Shown here piece by piece: positions 29,449 to 39,731 of a stretch of 64,000 bases of DNA (the first letter of the stretch is position 1; every line of letters begins with the position of its first letter). The stretch lies in NCBI GenBank assembly GCA_963556195.1, contig OY744525.1, positions 61,395,772-61,459,771 of the forward strand. The letters are read 5' to 3'. Origin of the DNA: Sepiola atlantica (lineage: Eukaryota; Mollusca; Cephalopoda; Sepiida; Sepiolidae). A program made the translations under genes and the position numbers. A model generated the notes under the pieces. The model worked only from the letters and a program-made list of their open reading frames with translations, searched no databases and was not told the DNA's origin.

Positions 29449-29740
29449 ACCATCATCATCATTATATATACTCGGTTTAACGTCCGTTTAACATGCTGGG
29501 ATGTGTTGCACGGCTTTTAAAAATTGACTTCCAAACTAACCTATCTCTGGCCAGGTCTTTATTCAAACAGCATAACCTGAAATGCGATAGATTTTTATAG
29601 GCCGGATGCCTTTCCTGATGCCAACTCGGTGCGGTAATGGGGACCAGCGCTTTTATCAAGACACCATCTCTAAGTAATTGCCTAAAAAGGCTAAAGAGCA
29701 CTTCACCTGTTCTTGGTCTCTGTAAGTTTACATCCAAATT
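29449..29740 (+). repeat. Cephalopod-type (CAT)n-headed dispersed repeat
   Basis: CACCATCATCATCATTATAT, CGGTTTAACGTCCGTTTAAC, ATGCTGGGATGTGTTGCACG, TAGGCCGGATGCCTTTCCTG and ATGCCAACTCGGTGCGG appear in the order I recognise from abundant octopus and squid genomic repeats (CAT repeat, CGTTTAACGTCCG, CATGCTGGCATGGG, GGATGCCCTTCCTAACGCCAAC). This is my strongest taxonomic marker, but it rests on memory rather than a search. Confidence 0.75.
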
Positions 29741-29767
29741 TTATCATAATACCCACCCACCCCGCTC

Positions 29768-29786
29768 ACCACCACCACCACCACCA
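29768..29786. repeat. (ACC)n microsatellite and A-run
   Basis: About six ACC units, then nine or more A. Confidence 0.85.
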
Positions 29787-29954
29787 AAAAAAAAAGTTTG
29801 AATTGATGGGAATGTCGCAATATTGACCCATGTTCACACACAAAACTGGCTAGTTTGTGATATGCAATGGGAAGGGACTCATGATGTTTCCAATTTACAG
29901 AACAGATCGGAAATGGTCTTAGCAGTTTACGATTTGAAAGCCATAAAAAAAATG

Positions 29955-30068
29955 TAAAAAGGCAGACAATACTAAAATATCTGACTGCAAAACCAAAATG
30001 AATTTAACCGCAATGATTAAATTTATTTTGGTTCTGCAGTTATATTCTTTAGGATTATCTGCCTTTTA
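29955..30068. mobile_element. Small foldback, ~50-bp arms
   Basis: AAAAAGGCAGACAATACTAA, CTGCAAAACCAAAATGAATT on the left; TTTATTTTGGTTCTGCAG, TTTAGGATTATCTGCCTTTT on the right. Confidence 0.8.
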
Positions 30069-30116
30069 CCTTTTAAACATAAGAATTAAATATATCTTTG
30101 GATTTTTTTTAATCTG

Positions 30117-30143
30117 AAAAAAAAAAAAAAAAAAAAAAAAAAT
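30117..30143. repeat. Poly(A) tract
   Basis: About 27 A, close to the small foldback and the next repeat. Confidence 0.9.
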
Positions 30144-30164
30144 TATTCTTGGATAAGTCAATTT

Positions 30165-30290
30165 GTAAATATGCTCCCTCTCCAGCAGCATAGGGTCGAA
30201 TCCTACACACATTTTACTTTTCCTTGTGAGTTTTTTTTAGGTTTGTCCAGCCCAGTGGGAGAAAAATAACCGTTTACATTTGGAAAGATG
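30165..30290 (+). mobile_element. tRNA-like repeat with AGGTTTGTCCAGCCCAGTGG, copy 1
   Basis: GGGTCGAATCCTAC resembles a B box; CTTGTGAGTTTTTTTTAG and TTTGTCCAGCCCAGTGGGAG follow. Copy 2 is at 31182-31292 (minus) with CTTGTGAGTTTTTTTTTTAA and TTTGTCCAACCCAATGGGAG, copy 3 (partial) at 31813-31870 (plus). Confidence 0.65.
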
Positions 30291-30801
30291 CATGCTGTTT
30301 GAGTGACGTCATATATGGTGTCATGCTAAACCTGTTCTTTTCACCTGCCGGCATAACTGGAGGTGCTGAAAGTGCGCTTGATCCGGAAGGAAAGAAGGAG
30401 AAAACGGTATAAAAATGAAAGAAAGGAGAGATTTAAAAAAAAAAATGTACAAATAATAAGATAACAGAACGAGAATATACTAAAATGGAAGGAGAAAGGA
30501 AAGAAAGACATCACACGATCAAACTGGGACGAAATACAGATCACAACACTGTTCAGTTATCCTGAAGACACGACATTCAGAGTCCACAACTACTTTTCCA
30601 TTCACAAGTTGAAAAGGGGGAGACACATTTACAAGAACCATACTCACCTAATCACTTGAAGCACTAAGACAAAAAAGAATAATGTGTGTTTATTAAAAAG
30701 TATTTTGGTGTGGTCACTCTTAAATATTGTATAGTTAAAAATTATATATGCATATATATTATTTTATTTAAATACTATACATTAATGCGTCTGTTGGAAG
30801 T
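30291..30801. other. No gene recognised
   Basis: Contains a purine-rich part (30380-30520). Nothing else. Confidence 0.35.
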
Positions 30802-31014
30802 ACCCAGGTTTCGCCGTCCAGTCATCCGGAAATTAGGAAAAATTCAAAAATAAAATGACCGAGTCGAAGTCATCAGTCTCTCTTTGAATACTTGGACTGT
30901 TCGATTTGAACAATTTTCCCAATTCAGGCATGCAAAGAGCTAAGAGAGAATGACGACTCCAACTCTGGCATTTTATTCATAATTTTCAGATGACCGGATA
31001 AACGAAACCTGGGT
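30802..31014. mobile_element. Foldback element, ~85-bp arms
   Basis: ACCCAGGTTTCGCCGTCCAG, AAATTCAAAAATAAAATGAC on the left; TTTTATTCATAATTTTCAGA, TGACCGGATAAACGAAACCT, GGGT on the right. About 15 differences between arms. Confidence 0.85.
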
Positions 31015-31181
31015 ATCTCTAGTAAACGTATTAAATAAACTAATACATATTTTGTTCTTGTATGATTTACGTTCGAGCACTTTGATAGTTTTTTTTCTGC
31101 TAACATGAGGCACATACTATATATGTACCATGTTATTTTTTTTTGTGTGTTGTTGATACGTGTTTGTATAGGTAATAGACT

Positions 31182-31292
31182 TCAAATAAATGATTATTTT
31201 CTCCCATTGGGTTGGACAAACATTAAAAAAAAAACTCACAAGAAGAATCAGACTTGTACAAGATTGGAACCTGTGTTTTTGGAGAATAGCTG
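31182..31292 (-). mobile_element. tRNA-like repeat, copy 2
   Basis: Minus strand: AGGTTCCAATCTTG (degraded B box), CTTGTGAGTTTTTTTTTT, TTTGTCCAACCCAATGGGAG. See 30165-30290. Confidence 0.6.
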
Positions 31293-31964
31293 CTTATTAT
31301 AAGTAGGTACTTCTACAGAATACGAACCAAAGTAAACCGAAGCAGATTTACAGAAGCAGCCGGAAACATATGAAGTAGTTTACGAATCAGAAGCCACAAA
31401 ATAAATATGTGGCAGACGACAATTAAAGTATACAGAAAACGAATTTTTTTTTTAACCCTAACCTAATCCTAAACTATGTAAAAATTGATTGTTTACTTTC
31501 TTTCAAGAAAATAAAAAGGACGGGTGTTTTTTTAAATAATTATAACAAAGATGTAAAAGTTTTTTTTCTTTTCGTCCGTCCGAAATAAATCCTTCTTAAT
31601 GAAGAAAAATACGTTCAGTTGAGTGTTTTTTTTTTTTAAATGATTTAGAAAATAAATTTCTGAGGGAAAAGTTGTTTCATTCTGTACTAATTGATTGTGT
31701 GATGACATCTCGATTTCACCTGGTTTTTCTTACTGTTTACGTAAATCACATTTGGCAAAGTCGATTTTCTTTGGCTCGTATTTTGTAGAAGCCCCTGTAA
31801 GTGCCATCTTGGGTTTTTAGGTTTGTCCAGCCCAGTGGGAGAAAATAACGGTTTATTTGAAGAGCATTACCAATGCTAACACATGTGTCAACATAAAAAA
31901 AATGAAGTGTGGTAAAATACTATCTGGTCAGAAATAAATCCCAATGTTTACTTCATATATCTTT
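31293..31964. other. Unassigned; partial third copy of the tRNA-like repeat at 31813-31870
   Basis: AGGTTTGTCCAGCCCAGTGG and GAGAAAATAACGGTTT match 30240-30280. AACCCTAACCTAATCC near 31454 is not telomeric. No gene. Confidence 0.5.
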
Positions 31965-32035
31965 ATGGAAATCGCTCCAGACAAGGCAGTTGATGTAATG
32001 AGCTAAATAAAAAATAGTATTTCAAGGCTAAGAAC
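31965..32035 (-). pseudogene. LINE 3' UTR fragment
   Basis: ATGGAAATCGCTCCAGACAA, GGCAGTTGATGTAATGAGC match the tail after the ORF stop in the 36.45-37.09 kb copy (ATGGAAATCGCTCCAGACAA, GGCATGAAGCCACTTGATAT). Only about 60 bp remain. Confidence 0.75.
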
Positions 32036-32212
32036 TAGCAAACGATAATTATTAGATAAATAGATTCGGACCCAGAAAACAGCAATTCTTCCCCCTTTGT
32101 CAGAAACATCGCTTATGGAATGTGAGGACTAAAGGACAAAATAAGAGAAACGAGAGTTACGAGGCTACCGAAAGTAAACCCAAGGTCCACTTTCCACTTT
32201 CTACTTTCTATA

Positions 32213-32429
32213 TTCAATGGACATTATACATTATTTTGATCATTTATCGTTCCATTTAGTTTCACGGAAACACTGGAAACTCAAACTGCAGGGTTAAAGA
32301 TACCAAATGTGACCGGTTTATCAGCCGGTGTAATGACAATGGTAATTCTCCTGCGGGTTGAGTTTCCAGTATTTCTCTGAAACCGAAGGTACCGATGGAT
32401 GATCAAAGTAATGTATAGTGTCCATTGAA
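32213..32429. mobile_element. Foldback element, ~95-bp arms
   Basis: TTCAATGGACATTATACATT, GATCATTTATCGTTCC, GGAAACTCAAACTGCAGG on the left; CCTGCGGGTTGAGTTTCC, GATGGATGATCAAAGTAATG, TATAGTGTCCATTGAA on the right. Confidence 0.85.
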
Positions 32430-32639
32430 TAAAAAAATATATATATGCTCTTGCACAAGTAACTGATCATTCTTGTTATTTTATCTATAACACTGAATTA
32501 TGCAAACACACAAATAGTGGGTTACACAATATTTTAGATAGAATGATCGAGCACAAATCAAAGACTACAAATGGTGATTACATTTATTGGTGGATAAAAA
32601 GATAAAAGTTTAGAATCTGCAACGATTAAATCTTAAACA

Positions 32640-32940
32640 TGAACCAGATATATCAAGAAAAGATGTAGAGGACATGCTCCAGATGTTTGCTATTCAGTCG
32701 AAGAAATTGTTGAACGTGGCCGGCATCATTTTCGTTAATGTGTGCGCATTCCTTCTCGATGACGAGTGCCTTCAAATGCAGCAATTGTGCAAGCTCATCA
32801 CTTGGAAGATCCAGGCCATCAACCATCAAGCATGCATTATGAACAACTTTGCAAACTGTGTTCGACAATGCCTCCTATTGAGCTTCTGGATATCACTTGT
32901 CTTTTGGTTCGGCTTCAAAGTGTTTTGTAGAAATAAAGAA
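32640..32940 (-). other. Unidentified complex-sequence segment with 71-codon frame
   Basis: GC content and word complexity are higher than its surroundings. The minus-strand frame includes KVVHNACLMVDGLDLPSDEL and NENDAGHVQQFLRLNSKHLE, which looks like real coding sequence. The plus strand has an overlapping 94-codon frame. I do not recognise a family; the remnant of a transposase or a gag-like ORF are both possible. No splice-site or promoter context could be established. Confidence 0.3.
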
Positions 32941-33004
32941 TTTTTTTTTTATTTTTAACTTAGTTCACTCCAAACAACGCAAGTTGTCATTGCAGACGTA
33001 AGGG

Positions 33005-33690
33005 GCTACTGTGAATTAGGATGAAAGTTTTTGGGATCATCCTCAATTGGAAGCTGTGCAGCGAGATGCATGTTCACATTAGTTTTAAGTTTTTGCATGT
33101 CGGTACAGTCGGAGAAACAGAGAGCAGGGAAGGAGTTCCAAATACCGGCAGCTCGCTCGAGGAAAGAAGCTATTGGAGTAGAAGGCTCTCTAGCATCTGG
33201 GGACCTTCACAGTGAATGGATGGAATTTAGCTGATTGTCGGGTTGGTCAAGTGTATTTACATCAAGGGAACACCAGTGCAGCAGGTTCATCGGAGCACAT
33301 TCCATTGAAGTACTTGTAAAATAAGCACAAGGATGCAACATTGCGGCGATGGGACAGGGGCTGGAGTTTGGTGGATAGTGAGGGACCTATTAGATTAGCA
33401 ACTCTTTTTTGGACCTTGTCTAAGAGGGAGAGACGAGTGGATGGTGCACCAGCCCAGATGTGATAACAATACTCCATGCATGAGCGGATGGTGGCTTTGT
33501 AGAACTATAGGATACTGTCAGGTGTTAGAAGTTTTCTAGCTCGGTAGAGGGAGCCCACCTATTTTGCAGCAGCCTTGGCAATGTCTCATATGTATTTGCT
33601 CCAATTCATGTTACCTGTGAATGTTAGGCCGAGCAGTTTGAACGTTAAACTCTCAGGTAAGGTGTTATTTGTGATGACAATTTGCAGGTA
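33005..33690 (-). pseudogene. LINE reverse transcriptase 3' third, minus strand
   Basis: From right to left the minus strand gives LPESLTFKLLGLTFTGNMNW, AKAAAK..GSLYRARKLLTP, YKATIRSCMEYCYHIWAGAP, LDKVQKRVANLIGPSLSTKL, QPLSHRRNVASLCLFYKYFN, GMCSDEPAALV and, after stops, PTRQSAK and RASCRYLELLPCSLFL. This order equals the post-YADD part of the RT plus thumb region of a CR1/jockey-like LINE. Several stops and shifts inactivate it. It sits back to back with a different LINE on the plus strand (33695-34215). Confidence 0.92.
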
Positions 33691-33694
33691 AATA

Positions 33695-34215
33695 TTACAT
33701 ATTACTTGACAGAGACTGCAACACGATCGCTTCTACCCTGAACAACACCTACTACTTGATCACTGGTTGCCTGAAGCCTGCCAATCTGAACAACCTGCTG
33801 ATATTTCTGCTGCAGATATGAGATGGGAAGCCGCCAGCCGAATAAAGATCACAAAGGCTGCCAGTGATAAACACCATCTCCTTCATGGACATGAATCGCC
33901 GGCCCAACAATTGAAGATAAGCTTCCTCAGCCATGTCCAGCCCCTAACAACATCTCAGGAAAAAAACGGATTACAGCTATGGTTCAGAATAAAGATATCC
34001 CCTTCTGAAGTCTTCCCTCCTGGCTCAGAATCACTTTGAATCCCGTGTAAGACACTCAACCACCTGAGAACTGGAATGGGGCGATCAAAAGCTGCTATGA
34101 CCAGATGGGGCTACAAAACTGAGCCAACCATCTGCAAATGTGGAGAGAGGGACCATACGATACAGGACTGCCTTGTCTGCTCTCTACTACCCACCCAGTG
34201 CATGAAGAGGGGATG
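33695..34215 (+). pseudogene. Second LINE lineage, 3' ORF end with Cys/His-type motif
   Basis: Frames give LNNTYYLITGCLKPANLNNL, MRWEAASRIKITKAASDKHH, LLHGHESPAQQLKISF, then LNHLRTGMGRSKAAMTRWGY and CKCGERDHTIQDCLVC. This is the recurrent LINE C-terminus ITGCLKPT...LAGI.PP.IRR...LRT..GR...WG...C.CG..QT..H....C. The CxCGxxxHTIxDC part is a zinc-knuckle-like end. At least three frame changes and stops are present. Confidence 0.9.
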
Positions 34216-34557
34216 ACGACAACGTTTTTTCACATAAAATATATTTCATTTTTTTCTGTATTTGATTTTTTTTTCCTTTTGTCTTCTTCACACATCCTGT
34301 CTTCACGGCATTTAATTTTTATGATGTATCATTTTATCCTCATACACAATATCTGTGTGTGTTTTCAACACGTGTCTGATTAAAGACGACGGAATTTTCT
34401 TTTTGTTATTTGTTTAATCATTGTCTCAACTCGGTGAGCAAGTTTCCGGGTCTCTGGTGGTAATTTATGAAGTATAAATCTGAGAGTTTTTTTTTTCAGG
34501 AATCTGAAGTAATTTTGATCTTTACAATCGTCTTCAAGAGTCGTTTTTTTTTCACTT
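34216..34557. other. No gene recognised
   Basis: Pyrimidine-rich AT sequence between LINE and R4. Confidence 0.35.
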
Positions 34558-35125
34558 TATTTATAAAATCGGGGGACCTATGTTTTGAGGTATTTCCGTC
34601 CGTCCGTCTGGATTTTTCTCTGCAACCATCCATTGAATTTCTCTGGAATTTTGCATGAAGTTGTAACTTTTGTCAGGTTAGAAAGTGACATTCTCCGATT
34701 TTTGAAAAAAAATCTGGTTGGCCCTAAAATAGCAAAAAATGACATTTTTTGCCCCATAACTTTTCATCCATCCATTCAATTTCTCTGAAACTTGGCCAAA
34801 ATATGGAGGCAATAGTTCCTAGTAGAAAATAAGTATCGCTGATCTTGGAAAAAATCTGGCTCGCGCCCCCAGGGGGTCAAAGCCCCCAAAATGACAAAAA
34901 ATGATCCTTTTCTCCCATAACGTTTGATCCATCCATTCAATTTTTCTGAAACTTGGCCAATATGTAGAGGCAATTGTTCTGAATATAAAATGAGTATCCT
35001 TGATCTCAGAAAAATTCTGGTTCGCGCCCCCAGGGGATTAAAGGGGGGTCAAAAAATGCCCCAAATTTATCGCATTTTACACTCGCCAAATCGAGTCACA
35101 TACAGAGGGGGACCACGCATGCGTG
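34558..35125 (-). repeat. R4 three-module repeat, copy 2 (inverted)
   Basis: Begins with AAATCGGGGGACC and a CCGTCCGTCCG run, then three modules holding CCATTCAATTTCTCTGAAAC, TTGGCCAAAATATGGAGGC, CCCCCAGGGGGTCAAAG, and ends CGAGTCACATACAGAGGGGG then ACCACGC. Same order as 12911-13516 read backwards. In module sequence it is about as diverged from copy 1 as neighbouring modules retain; the terminal hairpin left half is lost. Confidence 0.88.
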
Positions 35126-35661
35126 GCTTGTTGTTGTTATTGTTTAAGATGTTTCATCATTTTGTTTCATAGTTTTGGCCGAAGAAAAACAAAGTGTAAT
35201 TGAATCTGTTATTTATTTCTGCATTTATTGTTTTTATTATTTTTTGTTGTATTTTATGTATTTATTTTCGTAATTTTTTTTATTGTAGAAGAAATAATTG
35301 TATTTTATGTGCTTGTACATTTATCTGTTTTTTATTAAATGTCTTCCACAAGCAAAAAAATTGAACAAGGAACAAATTTGAACATAGAATGAATAAAGAT
35401 TTGAAGGAGATTACATAACACACATAGATGCGATCACATAAGTAATGATCACAAAGTCTGAAAGTACCATGGTTCATTATAGCGTGTGAAAATCTAAATT
35501 ATAACTAATTTTGAAGCCAACTACATTGATTTTTGAACATTGTTTTCTACCTTACAGCTGGACTTATATAAGCTTGTTCAAATTTTAGAAACAATGATCA
35601 ACAGTTAAAATAGACGCATAATCATATTCTATAAAATAGTCTAAATGAAAGAACAACCCAT
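35126..35661. other. No gene recognised
   Basis: AT-rich; TTTATTGTTTTTATTATTTT-type low complexity at 35200-35290. Confidence 0.35.
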
Positions 35662-35890
35662 TTGACATATTGGTAAGATTGTATGCTAATAGGCCAGGAG
35701 ACCGGGGTTCAAATCTCGGTTGAGACCCCAAAATAGTACTTGATACCTCCTTGCTAAACACTTAACATTATAATGTAGGATCAAGTATAAGTGGAGTAAT
35801 TCAGGGAAAGGGGTGGCGCTGTCTCCTACACCTCAGTGTAGTAGCCAATGAAAAGGGAACCTTTGGGTTGCCTTCGACTATGGTCAATCC
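35662..35890 (+). mobile_element. tRNA-derived SINE
   Basis: TGACATATTGGTAAGATTGT is A-box-like and GGGGTTCAAATCTCGGTT a clear B box with pairing flanks (ACCGGGGTTC...). The body holds GGGGTGGCGCTGTCTCCTAC, CTCAGTGTAGTAGCC and ends TTGCCTTCGACTATGGTC. Confidence 0.8.
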
Positions 35891-35920
35891 ATTTATTTTA
35901 TCATTATAAAATATGCTTGA

Positions 35921-35939
35921 ATATATATATATATATATA
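35921..35939. repeat. (AT)n microsatellite
   Basis: Nine units, lying between two SINEs. Confidence 0.9.
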
Positions 35940-35974
35940 ATTACTTAAAAAATATATATTTTAATATCCATAGA

Positions 35975-36108
35975 CATATATGTTTCGTGTTCCCTTACAC
36001 TCGTCAGTATGGATGACATAACCGTACCACCGGTTGGACGATTCGAACTCCGGATCCAAGTATTTTGTACCCTGGCTTCTTACGGCTAGGCTGTCATGAC
36101 GATCACGC
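35975..36108 (-). mobile_element. tRNA-derived SINE, minus strand
   Basis: Minus strand: GACAGCCTAGCCGTAAGAAG, CCGGAGTTCGAATCGTCC (B box), then CATACTGACGAGTGTAAGGG and ACACGAAAC. Central word ACTGACGAG...CGAAAC parallels ACTGATGAG...CGAAA in the SINEs at 10.05 and 21.2 kb. Confidence 0.82.
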
Positions 36109-36439
36109 TTTCAAATGTGAGAGGAATACGTCTTGTGTTTATTTGTAGACACAAGTAATTAGATTCAGAGAGTGTTCCAATCTCTTAAAGAGAGAGAACT
36201 TCGCAACATGGCTACATTTTAATCTTCAATTTAATTTCTCTCAAAGTGCTCAACTTAACGGAGCTTAATTATGTGCGTGTGTATTAAAAAAAAAAGAAAA
36301 GCAACAGCTATAGGAAAAGTGTTCAATGTTTTGCTCTCATGAGATCAAAATCATTATCAGGTATGAGCTAAAAGAATTGGCTTGGTATTCGTCAGCATTC
36401 GCTCATCTCTGATGAACAAGTGAAAGATAACATTATTTT
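36109..36439. other. No gene recognised
   Basis: Unassigned. AAAAGTGTTCAATGTTTTGC, TCTCATGAGATC... occur once. Confidence 0.35.
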
Positions 36440-37089
36440 TGAAAAAAAAAATTTTTTTAATGGAAATCGCTCCAGACAAGGCATGAAGCCACTTGATATA
36501 AGAAGCTAACAAGAACGAAAGATGATTATCGCAAAGACAGGAGATGTCTATTCGCCTTAGTCTTGAAAAGACCAAGGCTATAGATAAGAGGAAAATAGTC
36601 AGCAGAAAGAGAGTTCCACAAGCCTGCAGTTCTTGGAAAGAAGCTACCGGAATAGGAAGTTGCATTACAATGAGGTATGAAAACAGCGAATTGGTGAAGA
36701 CCACTAGTCAAACGAGCTGGAACAAAGGAAGCAGGGAATAGATCACACAATTCTGAAAAAGACATGCTATAATAGTATTTATAGAAAAGACTGAGACTAG
36801 CCGCATCACGTCTGTGGGAAAGAGGGTGCAGAGAATAAGAAAAAGTGGGGACAATCAAATTACAGACACGTTTCTGCACCTTATCAAGAACCCTCAAATG
36901 GGACAAAGATTCATCAGCCAAAATATGACAACAGTACTTCATAAATGGTCTGATAATAGATTTGTAGAGATAGAGAATAGCCTCAGATGTGAGAAAGTTT
37001 TTGGAGCAATAGAGAGAATTGACTTTACGAGAAGCAGAAAGAGCAATGGAGCTAATATATGAACTCCAAGTAAGATTTGATTCTTTCAA
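36440..37089 (-). pseudogene. Best-preserved LINE 3' ORF (187 codons open) with 3' UTR
   Basis: An uninterrupted minus-strand frame runs from 37089 to 36526. It covers NLTWSSYISSIALSASRKVN, LTSEAILYLYKSIIRPFMKY (thumb-type start), LDKVQKRVCNLIVPTFSY, HPLSHRRDAASLSLFYKYYY, LHQFAVFIPHCNATSYSGSF, FPRTAGLWNSLSADYFPLIY and ends FKTKANRHLLSLR-stop. This is the C-terminal part of a CR1/jockey-like non-LTR retrotransposon ORF2. The N-terminal half with catalytic YADD and endonuclease is absent, so it is a 5'-truncated copy and the first Met is not a real start. The 3' UTR (36440-36525) has CTTGATATAAGAAGC and the shared AATCGCTCCAGACAAGGC. The lack of stops suggests a recent copy. Relatives: 23.0 and 32.0 kb. 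Confidence 0.93.
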
Positions 37090-37439
37090 AAATAATATTT
37101 TTTATGTATGTATTCATAAATCATAGTCTAAAACAACCCATCAGAATGACCTCAATGACCGAAACGATATATGTGAACCAATAAAGAACATTCAACAATT
37201 TGAATATTTTGTGTTTCTATTTTATAATGTTTAGAAACTTTGGATGTTTGATTCAATCTAATCTTAACTTAACTACACACATATTTACTATTTCATGTGT
37301 ATACACTTATAATATAAAATAATATAATATATTGCGTATATATATTTTTTAGTATTTACTTCAACGGTGATTAATACGTCAGTAGAGCTTAGTAGTAGTA
37401 TGAACATGGTATATGTGTTCCAAAATGCTTAATGATCAG
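37090..37439. other. Unassigned; SINE-core-like word and direct repeat
   Basis: TGACCTCAATGACCGAAACG near 37151 resembles a SINE central domain. 37348-37400 (AGTATTTACTTCAACGGTG, CAGTAGAGCTTAG) is repeated at 37750-37795 (AGTATTTACTTCAACAGTGC, AAGTAGAGCTAGG), bracketing the LINE tail and (AT)n at 37.44-37.69 kb. Confidence 0.5.
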
Positions 37440-37650
37440 TTTATTAGATTCGGAGTGCACCTATACATCTCACTGCTCTCTGTTTCACTTACTGTACCAA
37501 CATGCAGAAATTTAGATGTAATGCGAACAAACATCTTGCCGCCCAAATACCCATCTAGGTTTCCCCCTTTAAATCTGGCCCATATTACAGTAGCCCCCTC
37601 ATGTCCCAGTGACAATACTCCTTGTTTGGGGGTGACTAAAAGTAAACAGA

Positions 37651-37652
<2 letters not shown>
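37440..37652 (+). pseudogene. LINE 3' tail
   Basis: VPTCRNLDVMRTNILPP matches VPTCRNLNVMSTNI of the 24-kb copy; CAGTAGCCCC...CCCTCATGTCCCAGTG is the 3' UTR, also seen at 24.32 kb (ACAGTAGCCCCTAATGTGCC). It ends at (AT)n. Confidence 0.8.

Positions 37653-37687
<35 letters not shown>
37653..37687. repeat. (AT)n microsatellite
   Basis: About 17 units at the LINE 3' end. Confidence 0.95.
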
Positions 37688-37689
<2 letters not shown>

Positions 37690-37791
37690 TACTTCATGTA
37701 TCCACATAAAATATTATAAGGAGATATAATTTTTTATGTGTCCGTTTTCAGTATTTACTTCAACAGTGCTCGATACGTAAGTAGAGCTAGG

Positions 37792-37954
37792 TAGAAAGCA
37801 ATGAAAATATATATGGCAATCAAGCTACACAGAGGCTCCCGTGTTTCATCCCCGGGGGAATCGTCAAGCTAAATGCATTTAGCTTGACGATTCCCCCGGG
37901 GATGAAACACGGGAGCCTCTGTGTAGCTTGATTGCCATATATATTTTCATTGCT

Positions 37955-37959
<5 letters not shown>
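37792..37959. mobile_element. Perfect 168-bp palindrome
   Basis: The arms 37792-37875 and 37876-37959 are exact reverse complements over 84 bp with no spacer; the centre is AGCTAAATG|CATTTAGCT. The arm reads outward to inward TAGAAAGCAATGAAAATATA, GGCAATCAAGCTACACAGAG, GCTCCCGTGTTTCATCCCCG. Its right end fuses with a (TA)n tract. A diverged relative with spacer is at 39793-39905. A MITE-type foldback or an assembly/sequencing fold are both possible. Confidence 0.97.

Positions 37960-37995
<36 letters not shown>
37958..37995. repeat. (TA)n microsatellite at palindrome edge
   Basis: About 18 units. Confidence 0.95.
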
Positions 37996-37999
<4 letters not shown>

Positions 38000-38847
38000 T
38001 TAACAACAAAAGATATAAGAGTCAACTAATATCTTTAATTAGTGAACATCCGGATAAAAATGAAGGTCAATATACTGGTCTTAGCGGCGCTTGCATCTAA
38101 CCAGGAAGTTATGGTTTGTATAACTCCTATCAGCTCATAAGAACCCTTAATTGGACATTATAATATTCAACACCAAGTGAGTTTTCTGAACTTTTCATAT
38201 GATTTGGTTTTTTCTCTCGTTTTATTAATTTGCATACACCTTGAATACACTTTTCACTGTCATCTACTGCATCGATAGCAAACAAATTTCTCGCCTGGAT
38301 AACTTTTTCGTTTTTGGACTACCATTCACCACCTGGATTGTTTTTTAATCAACCTCTTTGACATCTTTCTTGAAGCTGTTTTAAACTTTATGACTTGGAT
38401 GAACTGTATAAGTTTAACAAAAAAGTGTGTTTTGGGCCGGTATATTTGATGTTTTATATACTTTTATGTATTTTATATAGTTTTTTATATATTTTCAAAG
38501 TTTAATTTTATTACCTGCAGTAATGTCATTGCGGTAATGGTCCTCTGAGGAGAAGATTTTCTTTGAAAACTCATGAGTTAAGGACTTTAAAGTACTTTGC
38601 TTGAAATTTGATTCGCATCTTATTTTATTCTTTCACTTTATCTAGTGCTATAAACAGTTTTTCATGGTAAACAACTGATGATCCCTTAAAATAGTGTTAG
38701 AAACTAACTAATATAATAACTGTAAAAAATAAATTGACTTACATGAGTGATTTTCCACTGGAAGACTTGAGACTATAAGTTTGTTTTTTTAAAGTTTTTT
38801 TTATATCATTTTTTTTTTTATATAGTTTTAATGGTTGAGAAACTTCC

Positions 38848-38852
<5 letters not shown>
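37996..38852. other. No gene recognised
   Basis: About 0.85 kb of AT-rich sequence with T-runs (38780-38825); no ORF or repeat that I can match. Confidence 0.4.

Positions 38853-38905
<53 letters not shown>
38853..38905. repeat. (TA)n microsatellite
   Basis: About 26 units. Confidence 0.95.
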
Positions 38906-38907
<2 letters not shown>

Positions 38908-39217
38908 TAGGGAGCTAGGAAAGTTTTATGTGTACTGTGTGGTGTGTGTATACTTTATGCATGTATATTATTGACACTTAGGCCCTTTCCATGTATAAGG
39001 GTTGCGGTGATTTCTGCTGATCGGTGATAATGACACGGTTAGAAGAGTCTTACCCCAACCACACCAATTGCTTCGACCTTGCAAAAAGTTCATTTTTATT
39101 GGCAAATTTTATTCTGTCTGATTTCTTGGGGAACAATTTAATATTTAGTCGATCTTGCAGTTCCATAGAGATGAACTAACATCGAAATGCTGGTAAACTC
39201 ATGTAAGCTATTCTAAT

Positions 39218-39219
<2 letters not shown>

Positions 39220-39253
<34 letters not shown>
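39220..39253. repeat. (TA)n microsatellite
   Basis: About 17 units, just left of a SINE fragment. Confidence 0.95.
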
Positions 39254-39257
<4 letters not shown>

Positions 39258-39267
39258 AATTATTTTT

Positions 39268-39380
39268 TTAGACATCAATATCGAAGGTTCGATCCTTGTC
39301 TAAGTTAGCCATGCTGATGACGGCTGTAAGCCAGAAACACGTGTCCATGGATTACTTTTTATGTACGTATGAAATTAATA
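39268..39380 (+). mobile_element. SINE fragment, lacks A box
   Basis: GACATCAATATCGAAGGTTC, GATCCTTGTCTAAGTTAGCC, CTGATGACGGCTGTAAGCC, AGAAACACGTGTCCATGGAT. Aligns with the longer copy at 39593-39735. B box GGTTCGATCC intact here. Confidence 0.8.
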
Positions 39381-39592
39381 AATATATATATATTAAAGAA
39401 AAATACGTCCTATAAAGTTAAAGGCGACTAATAATGCAATTTTCTGCATCTTAATCACTTAGGAAGTGAGACAATCGAAATAATAGTAAGCAACAAAAAA
39501 AACAGCGAACGCTGCAATCACCAATAAAAAAAAAATAATTACATAAAAATACATTAAATATTTAGGTAAAAAAATCGTACATATTTCTAAAC

Positions 39593-39731
39593 AGGGCGTC
39601 TTGGTCCAATAGTAAAGATGCTGGACTATAGACATCAATATTGAAGGTCCGATCTTTGTCTAAGTTAGCTGGTGACGGCTGTGAACCAGAAACATGTGTC
39701 CATGGATTAGTTTTTTGTACGTATAAAGTTA

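Noticed and set aside
36526..37089. Intact, functional LINE ORF
   Set aside because: Only the C-terminal ~190 residues exist; the catalytic RT core and endonuclease are absent, so it cannot be autonomous.
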